Positions 9,463 to 20,300 of a stretch of DNA of 64,000 nucleotides are shown here, piece by piece. Positions within the stretch are counted from its first letter, which is position 1, and each line of letters starts with the position of its first letter. Source of the DNA: Symsagittifera roscoffensis (taxonomy: Eukaryota > Xenacoelomorpha > Acoela > Convolutidae). Made by a program: the position numbers and the translations under genes. The DNA lies in assembly GCF_963678635.1 (NCBI RefSeq), contig NC_087069.1:2306166-2370165 (forward strand). Reading direction: 5' to 3'. The notes below the pieces were generated by a model that did not search any database, was not told where the DNA came from, and saw only the letters and a program-made list of their open reading frames with translations.

Positions 9463-9788
9463 TCAGTCCCAACAATTGCTTAGAATATTTGAAGCCTCGA
9501 GTGTTACGTCATTTACTCTGATGATACCGTAAGGTGGATTTGCAATAAGAAAAAGGTCCTGCCTTGCGCTTTCAATCTCTTTTCCATGTAATTTTGACAT
9601 TTTTCCTAAAAAGTAAGACGAAATATTTGTCGTCATCCTGATTATGTTCAAGTCTTTAACTTTTTTCGTCATTGGCTCAGTTTTCTTCAGCAATTTTTAC
9701 TCACGGATCTGACATTTGAGTTGTATCCAATCCAAAGCGAAAATTTTTCTCATTATCGTTTTGAACGAGGACTATTCTAACAAGAAAT
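9463..9788 (-). CDS. Two 3'-terminal exons of an unrecognised gene, copy 2
   Basis: Same exon-intron structure as copy 1 (exons 9788-9705 and 9637-9463, intron 67 bases, GTGAGT donor, AATAAA after the stop). One residue differs: a Gly replaces Glu in SSYFLGKM. Preservation of both splice sites and frame in a tandem copy is expected from recent duplication and is not itself evidence of function. Confidence 0.4.
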
Positions 9789-10110
9789 CTGAAAAAGTCT
9801 GAAAAAATCTGAAAAAAAAAACTTATTTTTGGAGAAATCTAAAAAGAAATCCGGAACTAAATACTTAAGAACAAAAACTTTCAGGCAAGTTTCATGCGTT
9901 TTTGAAATGATCGATAAAGGATACGTTAATTTTCGAATTTTATGGTAGAATCTAAATTCAGAGAAATCTTTTGAATGTTTCCCAGACAAACGCACGTCTT
10001 TTACTGCAGCAAACAACCCGGGATGACCGAAGTTTCTTATCATACAATTCCCATAAATGAGAAACTTCTTGTCATACAATTCCATACGTACAGAAAATTG
10101 TACGAAATTT

Positions 10111-10302
10111 CTATGATAAACATTTTTCCAAAAATGAAAATTGTATGATAGGTGTTTTTCCATAAACCGAAAATTTAGATTTTTTCTTTCTAATTTTATT
10201 TTCTGAAAAATTTTCGGTTGTGTTTGCAGCCGAACACAAGTGACAAAGACCTTGGTTACTCAAAGCACCAAAGGTTGGACAGTCTTTTCCTTTACAATGC
10301 AT
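10111..10302 (-). CDS. A20-type zinc-finger-like segment, copy 2
   Basis: Identical protein to copy 1, with one silent change in the underlying DNA (GCGCC against GCACC). It is in the same position relative to the gene end in unit 2. Confidence 0.3.
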   Translation of the reverse strand: MHCKGKDCPTFGALSNQGLCHLCSAANTTENFSENKIRKKKSKFSVYGKTPIIQFSFLEKCLS

Positions 10303-11200
10303 AGATATCGACCTGAGTCTTTCACAATTGTATAAAAAAAGTTACAAACTTTTAGTTTTAAGCAAAATTTTTTAATGGTGATTCTTTTAAATTTTTGAGT
10401 TTTCAAATTATCAGACATTGATCAAGGCATATATAAACATACCATACAAAGGAAATAGGATTTTTCAGCGTTTTTGAAGAAAAAAATTGAAGTCAAAAGA
10501 AAGTAAAAGCCAATATCATCGTATCCAGGACTACGTTATGCACACAAAAAATTAAATTTTGCATGCGAAAAAAGTTTTTTCAAAAAATGGTTGCTTTCGT
10601 ACGAAATTCGGTTTGCGTTTGAAAAAAAAACAAAAAATTTCGGGCCAAACTTTCAAATTACTTGAGGTAGTTTGTTTACTTTTAATCGTACGTTGCAACT
10701 TTATTGAAATCACAGCAACAATTTTTTTATTATTTTTTTCTCTAACGAGTATAATTAAGTGTTCAGGATGCTTTTCTGATCATTGGAAATTAAATGCACC
10801 GTGTGGTAAGTAAAAACCTAAAAGCATGAAGCTGTTTTGGATTTATTGGAAGGCTCGAAAGTTATTGGAATTCGTTAAAATATAAGTTTTTTGAGTTTTT
10901 TCGAAAATTATTCCTTTTTCTGTCACATCATATACACAGATATGTTTGTTCCCGCTATATTCTTTCTTGAAAGGTCGGTCAACAGTTGATACTCAATTAT
11001 TTGAGATTGGCTTTTTAATATATTTTTTGACCAGGTTTCTGATATTTAAAAAAATTCGTTTTTTTGTTCATTAAATTGATTCTTGCGTAAAGTTTCACTG
11101 ATGTTCCATAGCACAAAGTTATTGTTAAAAAACAAACAATGGGTTCAATTCGGTACTTTGCAGACAAAAATTCCACGTTTTTATTCCTTCTTTTTTAATT

Positions 11201-11526
11201 TCAGTCCCAACAATTGCTTAGAATATTTGAAGCCTCGAGTGTTACGTCATTTACTCTGATGATACCGTAAGGTGGATTTGCAATAAGAAAAAGGTCCTGC
11301 CTTGCGCTTTCAATCTCTTTTCCATGTAATTTTGACATTTTTCCTAAAAAGTAAGACGAAATATTTGTCGTCATCCTGATTATGTTCAAGTCTTTAACTT
11401 TTTTCGTCATTGGCTCAGTTTTCTTCAGCAATTTTTAATCACGGATCTGACATTTGAGTTGTATCCAATCCAAAGCGAAAATTTTTCTCATTATCGTTTT
11501 GAACGAGGACTATTCTAACAAGAAAT
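11201..11526 (-). CDS. Two 3'-terminal exons of an unrecognised gene, copy 3
   Basis: Exons correspond to 11526-11443 and 11375-11201, and the last exon is identical at protein level to copy 2. The donor is GTGATT rather than GTGAGT, which weakens splicing. Element A is inserted 0.66 kb upstream of these exons, separating the gene from part of its unit, so copy 3 is probably inactive or altered. Confidence 0.35.
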
Positions 11527-11847
11527 CTGAAAAAGTCTGAAAAAATCTGAAAAAAAAACTTATTTTTGGAGAAATCTAAAAAGAAATCCGGAACTAAATA
11601 CTTAAGAACAAAAACTTTCAGGCAAGTTTCATGCGTTTTTGAAATGATCGATAAAGGATACGTTAATTTTCGAATTTTATGGTAGAATCTAAATTCAGAG
11701 AAATCTTTTGAATGTTTCCCAGACAAACGCACGTCTTTTACTGCAGCAAACAACCCGGGATGACCGAAGTTTCTTATCATACAATTCCCATAAATGAGAA
11801 ACTTCTTGTCATACAATTCCATACGTACAGAAAATTGTACGAAATTT

Positions 11848-12039
11848 CTATGATAAACATTTTTCCAAAAATGAAAATTGTATGATAGGTGTTTTTCCAT
11901 AAACCGAAAATTTAGATTTTTTCTTTCTAATTTTATTTTCTGAAAAATTTTCGGTTGTGTTTGCAGCCGAACACAAGTGACAAAGACCTTGGTTACTCAA
12001 AGCACCAAAGGTTGGACAGTCTTTTCCTTTACAATGCAT
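11848..12039 (-). CDS. A20-type zinc-finger-like segment, copy 3
   Basis: Identical protein to copies 1 and 2. It lies only about 140 bases from the element A insertion point, on the side from which the gene would be transcribed, so the insertion probably separates it from any promoter. Confidence 0.3.
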   Translation of the reverse strand: MHCKGKDCPTFGALSNQGLCHLCSAANTTENFSENKIRKKKSKFSVYGKTPIIQFSFLEKCLS

Positions 12040-12182
12040 AGATATCGACCTGAGTCTTTCACAATTGTATAAAAAAAGTTACAAACTTTTAGTTTTAAGC
12101 AAAATTTTTTAATGGTGATTCTTTTAAATTTTTGAGTTTTCAAATTATCAGACATTGATCAAGGCATATATAAACATACCAT

Positions 12183-12592
12183 TGGAACCTGATCTAAACT
12201 ACATTTTATGATTGGATAATTTAGATATTTTACCAATGTAAAGTATTTAATATTAACCAATCATGATCCATCTAACTAACAACCCACTTATTTGTAAGTG
12301 CTGAAGTTACTTGTAATTTCAGCACCAGAGAGATTTGAATTTAACTTAGAAATTAGTTGGACTCTCCCGAGCACTTCAGCAGCCGCAATAAACCAGTATA
12401 CCCTAGATCTATTGAGCCTAGCAGAGACTAGTTAAACAACCTGAGACTAGATAGTATAAGAGTAAGATTAGGATCGGTATTAGACTAAGAAGTTGCACGA
12501 ATCTATCCGGCCGAAAATAAGATAGCGTGACGAGCAGACGGTGTACCCTATCCGAAATTACTCTATGAGTTAACCAACTCGGTCCTAACTCA
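12183..12592 (+). repeat. Element A 5' LTR
   Basis: Begins TGGAACCTGATC and ends GGTCCTAACTCA, so TG...CA ends. It contains a 28-base near-perfect palindrome at 12298-12325 and an AATAAA at 12387-12392 that may be the poly(A) signal. One base differs from the 3' LTR. Confidence 0.97.
12298..12325. promoter_or_regulatory. LTR stem-loop/palindrome
   Basis: GTGCTGAA faces TTCAGCAC, and the arms extend inward to about 13 pairs around a two-base centre, with one G-T pair. Elements B and C have the same structure with paired base changes, so base pairing appears to be conserved. It may act as an RNA hairpin near the 3' end-processing site or as a dimeric protein-binding site. Confidence 0.7.
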
Positions 12593-12594
12593 TC

Positions 12595-12612
12595 TGGTGC
12601 GACCATAAGTCT
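12595..12612 (+). promoter_or_regulatory. Primer-binding site of element A
   Basis: TGGTGCGACCATAAGTCT begins two bases after the LTR, with the TGG expected to pair with a tRNA CCA end. Element B has the same first 10 bases at the same place (37048). I could not match it confidently to one tRNA. Confidence 0.75.
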
Positions 12613-12706
12613 CGAACAAGACCTTAATAGCTTAGAATTAACCAAAATAGATTAGAAATTAGACAAAAACATTTACAAAATGTTATACGACAATAATTTA
12701 ATCGAA

Positions 12707-12913
12707 ATGTCTCTACGACTCAATAGATCAGAGCCAATATTCCGAACCATAACAGAACTACCCGGAATTGGAAGAAGACCTCGAACCAGAGACGACATAC
12801 GACAAAGTAGAAACTTACCATATAGTTATATGATAGTTCGGCAAAAGCCAACACAAACTTTTATATTTAGAATACTACTGGCAATGAATTTAGATTTTCA
12901 TTTGCAAACATAA
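12707..12913 (+). CDS. Small leader ORF (68 aa) conserved in elements A and B
   Basis: It reads MSLRLNRSEPIFRTITELPG and on to an Arg-rich middle (GRRPRTRDDIRQ) and a hydrophobic end. The frame also opens 27 bases earlier at 12680, but only the start used here is conserved in B (37164). Between A and B many differences fall at third codon positions (for example CGA/CGC, GGA/GGT, GTT/GTA, AGA/AGG) while the protein wording is kept, suggesting past selection on the peptide. It lies between the primer site and ORF1. No family is recognised; it could be a regulatory leader peptide or a small basic RNA-binding protein. Confidence 0.5.
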   Translation: MSLRLNRSEPIFRTITELPGIGRRPRTRDDIRQSRNLPYSYMIVRQKPTQTFIFRILLAMNLDFHLQT

Positions 12914-13243
12914 AACCTTGAAGTTAATCTTCAAAATCATTTCAGGCGCTAAACAAAATTATTAATATACAATAACGATTGATAAAAAGATCTCAGATCG
13001 TTTTCCAAAATTCTGCAGTAATATACAAAACATGTTTGAAAAATATTTATTGAAAAATAAAAAATAAAAATTAGTAGCATGACAATAAATGGTTAGTAAT
13101 CATAAATCATCCTGTTGTTCCAGCTCCATCATCTAAAACATAACAGCAATCATAAACCCACTAATATCATCAAAACACTAAATCTTTCCTTTACACACAT
13201 TTAAAATTTTATTAAAACTTAAATTCACTTAATTTTAAAACCA

Positions 13244-13328
13244 GATCATCAAGGCTTATCCTTGGATCTTAAATCATTTTCTACTTAATTAAATTTCAAA
13301 TTTGATCATCAAGGCTTATCCTTGGATC
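13244..13328 (+). promoter_or_regulatory. Two repeated hairpins in the element A leader
   Basis: Two near-identical 25-base units at 13244-13268 and 13304-13328 each form CAAGG-CTTAT-CCTTG with flanking GATC sequences that can also pair. Element B has three versions at the matching place. Position in the untranslated leader suggests a packaging, dimerisation or integrase/Gag recognition signal. Confidence 0.6.
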
Positions 13329-13383
13329 AAACAGAACAACTTTGTTCTCCCCCACCCACTTAATTAGTGTCTAACGACCTCAA

Positions 13384-13744
13384 ACGTCGATTCACTACCC
13401 AACCCTTTCTAAAGACCTAAGACTAATAGAAATTTTTAAACAAAACTAATCATTCAAATTAGGATAAACAGTGAAGAACTTCGGTTATTCATCCTTCACT
13501 TGAGCCCCCCTCTTACCAGACCCAGGATAAATCTTAGACTTAGTAAGTTTAAAATAGTATCTAACGAACTACTCGCGTTCTAATTATACCTGAACCTTGT
13601 GGATCGATTTACTATTCTCCAACCCTTGAACACAATCACTACCCCTAAGTAAGATTAAGTAAGTTAACACCTTAACTTATACTAGCCACGAGAAAGTAAA
13701 AAATCATTCTTCGGAATCGATATACTTTTCTCTCCAACCCTGAA
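13384..13744 (+). promoter_or_regulatory. Three repeated leader modules ending in CCAACCCT
   Basis: Modules at about 13384-13412, 13600-13632 and 13712-13744 share a TCGAT-x-ACT-pyrimidine-CCAACCCT plan. A separate stem (AGTGAAG with CTTCACT) lies at about 13470-13500. The same modules are present in element B. GTAAGT sequences at 13543 and 13659 are possible splice donors for downstream genes. Confidence 0.45.
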
Positions 13745-13845
13745 CAAACAGACCCAGGTTAAGCTAACCAAAAAATCGTAAGAACTAACAGTTTAAGAAA
13801 ATAGAAACCATTTAACAACCCTTTGCATCCGTCATTCTAAACCTT

Positions 13846-14313
13846 ATGTCATTTAAAAACCTAGGAAATAAACAAACAATCGTTTTACACAATTGTGAAA
13901 TAGATAACAAAAAATACGACCTTGTAATCACACCTCATACACAAACAGTTGGATACATTCGAACAAAACGACAAACACTAAAAAGAAAAATAATAACTAA
14001 ACAAAGACAAATAACACGAAAAAGATTTTCAAAAAATCGAAACGCATTTTCAGAATCAGAAACCAACAGTTTAGACGAACTTTACAAACTAAAAGAAACA
14101 ATAGATAAAAATTGCCCACTTCACGATCAATTATATTTTTCTGACTCAGAAACAACTTCAAATTCATCAAAAAGAGGAAAAAGAAGAATAAAAAAGCAGT
14201 ATAAACACAAACCAGTACATTTATATAATTGGAATCAACCAATTCGACACATTAATAATTACATATTAACAGTCATCGAACGAAAAAATGAGCTCAACGC
14301 ACACCCCAGGTGA
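13846..14313 (+). CDS. Element A ORF1, upstream basic protein (155 aa)
   Basis: Starts at ATG (MSFKNLGNKQTIVLHNCEI), with a conserved 'KYDLVITPHTQTVGYIRTKR' type segment and Lys/Arg-rich middle, then an acidic/Ser patch and a second basic run near the end. The last 26 bases overlap the gag-pol start in another frame. Element B has the same N-terminal segment (KYDLVITPHRQSAGYIRTKR), confirming a real gene. Most retroelements of this class have nothing before gag, so this is an accessory gene of unknown role. The basic character suggests nucleic-acid binding, which is inference. Overlap suggests coupled translation or leaky scanning to reach gag-pol. Confidence 0.7.
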   Translation: MSFKNLGNKQTIVLHNCEIDNKKYDLVITPHTQTVGYIRTKRQTLKRKIITKQRQITRKRFSKNRNAFSESETNSLDELYKLKETIDKNCPLHDQLYFSDSETTSNSSKRGKRRIKKQYKHKPVHLYNWNQPIRHINNYILTVIERKNELNAHPR

Positions 14314-17300
14314 AGAAAGTCCAGATGATGATGAAATCTTTCCTTTTATAGTAGATGCAACCACTGATAGAGGACAGCATATATTTTGCAAAAATTTACT
14401 ATTAAATTTATTTGAACCCGGAATTAGTCCATGTAAAACAGAGTTCCCAGATGTAAAAATCAAAAGACAAATCATAGACCACTACTTAAAAGATATATGC
14501 AACATAACGCAACAGTATGGAATCTACTCCATAGAATTCACCTCACCAAACCATAATAATAGAAAATATACAATTCAAACAGACGACCTTGATTTAGAAT
14601 TTTCAAAAGTTTTTTCAGAATATATAAAAAGCATCCAATATCATAACTCACAAAGAGCAAACTCCATATTCACCAATGAAGTTTTCGCAATAATATATAG
14701 TTATATTTCGATATTAGAAAACGAAATCCCAATAACAAATGTCTCACCGACAGAAACATCTAAACATTTGAAAGTACGACATGAAATCACACTACTCTCT
14801 AGTTATTTAAACATCATTAAAGAAAATTTCACGAAAGATGACGTTTCACAACATACAAAATACGATCTACAAAAAATTTTGGCATGGTTCATAATAGATT
14901 ATTTCACACACAATATTGATTTAATTGCACAAGCAAGAAAAAATTTTAGACCCCAAAACTCGAACGATGATACCGCTATCACAGAACAATCAGATTATGT
15001 TTGGGACCCCGAATGGTCTCATCCCGCATTTATAAGCTTCCCACAATCAATCTCAAGTCAAGCAATAAGTACGATATCTTACATAAGAGATTATGTAAAA
15101 GTAATACCATTAACCATTGATGCAACACCATTAAACTATAATACATTTTTGCCCGATACACAAAATAATAGTTTAAACTCTACAGTTATACACAATGAAA
15201 ACCTCAATGGAACTAGGAATCTTACTCAACAAGATATCCAGACACCATCACACTTCATAAATGAAGAAATTGTACACACAACAACTACACAACAAAGTAT
15301 TTCACCAATACGCCCAAATTTAACAACACCAAGAAATACAAATCCTTCACAAACACAGGTAACCTTACAATCAACCGTTAAACCTTCGGTTGCCCCTAAA
15401 TATTCACATATGGATTACCAAACATACAGACCCATGACAATACCATCAAAAACACGCAAAACATTCACTAGAAACAACTTTGCAGACCATAATTATAATT
15501 ATACACATCCATCAAAAACATATAACCAACCACAAAGAAATTTTAACCAATATACAAGATCTCGAAATTGGGATAACCCAATGACCCAACCTAATTCAAT
15601 AAATTTCCAAACAAATCCTCCACAGGATCACAGTGAAAATTACCCATTTTTTCAACAAAATAAAAATAAAAAACAAACATCTTATCAAATGGATTATTTA
15701 TCCTCAGATGATGATTTCTTACAACCAGATATATTTGCACCAAATACTCAAGAATATCGTAGACAAGGAATACAGAGAACACGTACAAATCATAGAAATT
15801 TTTCTCCACAACCAATAGATGCACAACATCAACAACCAATTCAACAACAAAATCTAATTAATACACAATCTTTTCAACCAATTCAACAACAAAATCCAAT
15901 GACTGCACACTCGTATCAAGCATCACAAATGCAAAATGAAATACCACTCCCATATTATCTCCAACAACATGAAATAACAAGAAACCAACTTTCGAATTTT
16001 TCTCAAATGCCAAATGCAGCAGAATCATTACAAATGACAATGAATCCATACCTTATGGGTGGATCATCAATAACATCAAACAAACCTTTAATGGTTTTCA
16101 CAGGAACAGACCCTGAATACTCTGTAGAAGATTATTTAAATGCAGTAACAGCAAACCTGATTTTAAATATTGGACCTGAACCAATTAATACGCCACTACA
16201 TCAAAACTGGATACATCGACGCACAGCGTTAATACAAACAACCTTAGATGGCGCAGCCCAAAAATGGTTTTCAGTACTACCTCTAGAAATAAAATCAAAC
16301 TGGAAAAGGTTTACACAAGAATTTTCAAAAATGTTTGACTCCGAAAGAAACAAACAACAACAAAGAGTTTTATGTAATGAAATTCGCAGATTACCAAACG
16401 AAACCATCAAGCAAATAGCAGTACGAATCGAAACACTAGTTCGAAAAGCATATTCATTAAATACACATGACTATAAAAACACAAAGATGACAGAAATCTT
16501 AATGATGACCTTAACACCACAATTAAGGAAAATAGCAATAAAAAAGAGAGCATCCCATCCTTCTTCAATTCGAGAACCCGATTTAGATTTTCGAAAACTA
16601 GTAGACAAATTAGAACAAGCAGAAATCACGATGAAACTAGAAGAAACGGAAAATCTGAAATTACAATACGTTAACAGAATTGAAACGACTCCCACTAATA
16701 TTAATAATATACAGGAATCAGAGACAGACCTCGTTGAAAAAATCACTGAAATACTCAATATTTACGAAAAGAACCCAAACTTTAAAGGCAAACCATCTTT
16801 CAAAAAATGGTGTAATTATTGCCGACGATACGGACATAGTATTTCCGAATGTAGACAAAAACAGCAAGACAATCAAAATAAACCTCAAAAATATAAAGAA
16901 CCAAATAAATCATTCTATCAATACATGAAAAAAGATCAAAATCTACCGAACAAAACAGTCCACAGCAACAACAGTTCAGGAAAACCACTCCCGAACAATA
17001 CAAATTATACAAGAAATCAATCACCATATAACTCAAGTTATAGAGGAAGATCGCCAGAACGAAGAAATACACAAAATTCATCACAAAATCACTACAATAG
17101 ACCAAATAGTAGAAGTAACTACTCCAGATCAAATTCAAATACACAACGATTTGTTTCTAGATCTAATTCCCAATCAAGAAATAACTACTATCCAAACAAC
17201 CAATCACGAAATTCATCATACAATAGGAATAGAAACTACTCCTATAATCGAAATAGAAGTTATTCAAACAACCGAAACCAGAATTACCCGAACAATCAAT

Positions 17301-20300
17301 CAAGGAATAACTCATATAATAGATCGAACTATAACAGACCAAACAATAATTACCAAAACAGATCGCGAAATAATTCACAAAATCGACACTCAAGTTATAA
17401 TAATCGTTATAGAAATTATTCCCAATCACCACACCGGAATAATAATAACTATAATAATTCTAATAATCGCCACAGAAGTAGTACACCTAAACATCAAAGA
17501 CAAATCAATCAAGTACAATCTAATCCAGAAACAACATCAGACCCTCCAGGTATTGATGACACAGTAACTGATACGTTACAACTCAATCAAATAAGCTGTA
17601 CATCATCAGATTCAGAAAGTGATACTGAAAACACTCTTTCTATCAATATGATAAAAGTCGAAAATGACTATGAATCTGTCATATATGAACAACCCTTTTC
17701 ATCACACATATATGAAAATCAATCAGAATTTCTCCAAAATTATTACACTACACCCATAAATTCCACACCAACGACGCAAGAAACAAATGAGATTAACACT
17801 ACAAATCAAACCAATAAAAATACCAAAACAAAATGCTTAAATACAAACCACATTTATCAAAATATACAAAAAGAACAACCCAAAGAAAAAATTTGGACAA
17901 TACCATTTCTCTTAGAAAGCCCAAGAAATAAAGAATTTCAACCACCAGACCTTGAAATAGATTTTTTAATTGATTCAGGAGCAGAATCAAACATAATAAA
18001 CATCCCCACATGGAATGAAATAAAAACTTTACACCCAAAACTAACACCTCTTGAAACCTCCAGTAAGTTAGCAACAGCACAAGGATCAACATTGATAAAC
18101 TACGGAAAAATCCAATTATTTCTCCTCCCCACCAGAACAATGGAGCAAAGCAAAATTTTAAATAAGCCATTTAAACAAATATTCCATATCACTGATATTA
18201 AATATAATATCATTGGAATACCATTTATTTCGAAGTATATACCAACAATTAACATACTAAATAGTAAAATATTAATCAAAGATAAATATACAAGAACAAA
18301 AGAAACATCCTTAACATTTTTTCAAAGATTAAATAAACAACCACCATTCTTTTCAAAATTCTACCCGATATTTAACCAACAAAGAAAACACTTGAAACCA
18401 CTATCAGGAAATATCTATAATTTTTCAATCAAACAAGTTCACCAATATGATAAAGAACAAAACAAACAAAAATTTTATATGTCAGAATTTGAATTCAAAC
18501 CTATTCACAAATTTTTCAAAATCAAAATCTCATCCATAAAATATTTGAAAAATTCGAATTCAGATATCATTTCCTTACATGTCTATAACAACACACCTTA
18601 CCAAGTAACATTACCTTTAGGACTTTTAGGATATTGTGAAACCAACGCTACAATATCACCAATACACGAAAAAGCCTATCGCGTAAATAATATACTCCAA
18701 TTACTAGATATTTGCCAATCTACAATTCTTAATGAAGAATTATCTATAAATAATATAATAAGTAACGAAAACAGAAATACGGATTATTTCACAAAAACTC
18801 CATATTTCAAACCTACATTCAACATAAGTAACTACACAGAGGACCAACAAAAATTTTTAACAATGTTTAATTTCCAACATTCACAAATAACACAAGACGA
18901 ATTCGAAAAATTAGCCAAACAGCTAATTAAATATTCATCAGTCTATGCAACATCAAAATTCGATGTTGGAAAAATCAGTTCATCACTACATCTCCCGTTA
19001 AAACCAGACGCAGTTTTCAAAAAACAGAGAGCAAGTAAAGTACCAATTCACTTACATGATAAAGTGAACAGATTACTCGACATTTTAGAACAATACAACA
19101 TTATATCACCAGTAAACAAAGAAGAACAACCAAAAGGCAACACATTTATCAACCCCGTTATCATTCTAGCTAAAGGAGAATCATTAAAAATCGTTCTCGA
19201 TGCTAGATACCTCAATTCACTTATAGATGAATCAAAATGTAATTGGCCCATTGAACCAATACAAGTTATTTTAACAAAAAAAAACGGCAAATTTTTTACA
19301 ACCACCGATATGAATAGTGCATACAATCAAATGCCACTAGATGAACAATCACGACGTTTAACACAATTTGTTATCGGAAACCAACAATATGAATTCAACC
19401 GCTTATTCTATGGAATATCCATAGGACCAGCAGCATTTTCAGCTTTTATGAGCAAAATTTTTAGACCACTGATACTCAAGAAAAACGCAATCACCTATTT
19501 AGACGATGTTTTTATGCAATCACAAACAAAAGACGAAATGTTCAATGTTTTAGAAAAATATCACCAAATACTTCAGAACGAAAATCTGAAGGCCGCCCCC
19601 GATAAATCACACTTCTTTTTGACAAGAGTTAAATTCTTAGGACATAATATAGAAAGAAAAACAATCACTCCATTGAAATCACGCATTGACGCTATTCAAA
19701 AACTTCAACCACCAACAAATAAAAAGAAAATCCAAGAATTTCTTGGAATGTTAAACTTTTTAAGTAAATATGTTTATAAAATGCAATTATATCTACGACC
19801 ATTTTATAACATCCTTAGACAACAAAATAATTTTGAATGGAACACAGAACATCAAACACGATTTGAAGAAATAAAGAAACTTTTAACTGAACAAATTTCA
19901 AACACAATTCCAGATTCAAATCAACCATTTTATGCAATGTGCGATGCTTCGAACTTTGGCATCGGTGCAGCACTATTACAATCACATAATGGTACAAATA
20001 AAATGAACCTCATATCAGCAAATTCTCGATTATTCACTCAAGCAGAGCTACGACTCTCAACTCTAATGAGAGAATGTACAGCCATAATATATACACTGAC
20101 AGAATATGAATTTCTGATACTTGGATCAAAACATCCCACAGTTCTATTCACAGACCATAAACCAATCATCTTTCTTTTTACACAAAAGTCTAATCCAAAC
20201 CACCGAGTTTATAGATTTCAACTAATTCTAATGAAATTTCCAAACTTACATATAGTTTGGACTGCAGGAAAAAATCTTGCATTACCAGACACCTTAAGTC

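Larger units (their letters stand above)
8926..10663. repeat. Tandem array unit 2 (1738 bp)
   Basis: Head-to-tail copy of unit 1 with very few base changes and one or two homopolymer length differences. One such difference changes the reading frame of the intron-like stretch near 9815. Gene content is the same as unit 1. Confidence 0.95.
10664..12182. repeat. Tandem array unit 3, left part (split by element A)
   Basis: Head-to-tail third copy, cut by insertion of element A after the CCAT at 12179-12182. The remaining 0.22 kb of the unit resumes at 31027 beyond the element. The donor site of the two-exon gene differs in this unit (GTGATT instead of GTGAGT). Confidence 0.95.

Noticed and set aside
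12595..12612. Naming the primer tRNA
   Set aside because: The complement ends in CCA as required, but the T-arm spacing did not fit a specific tRNA I could identify with confidence.
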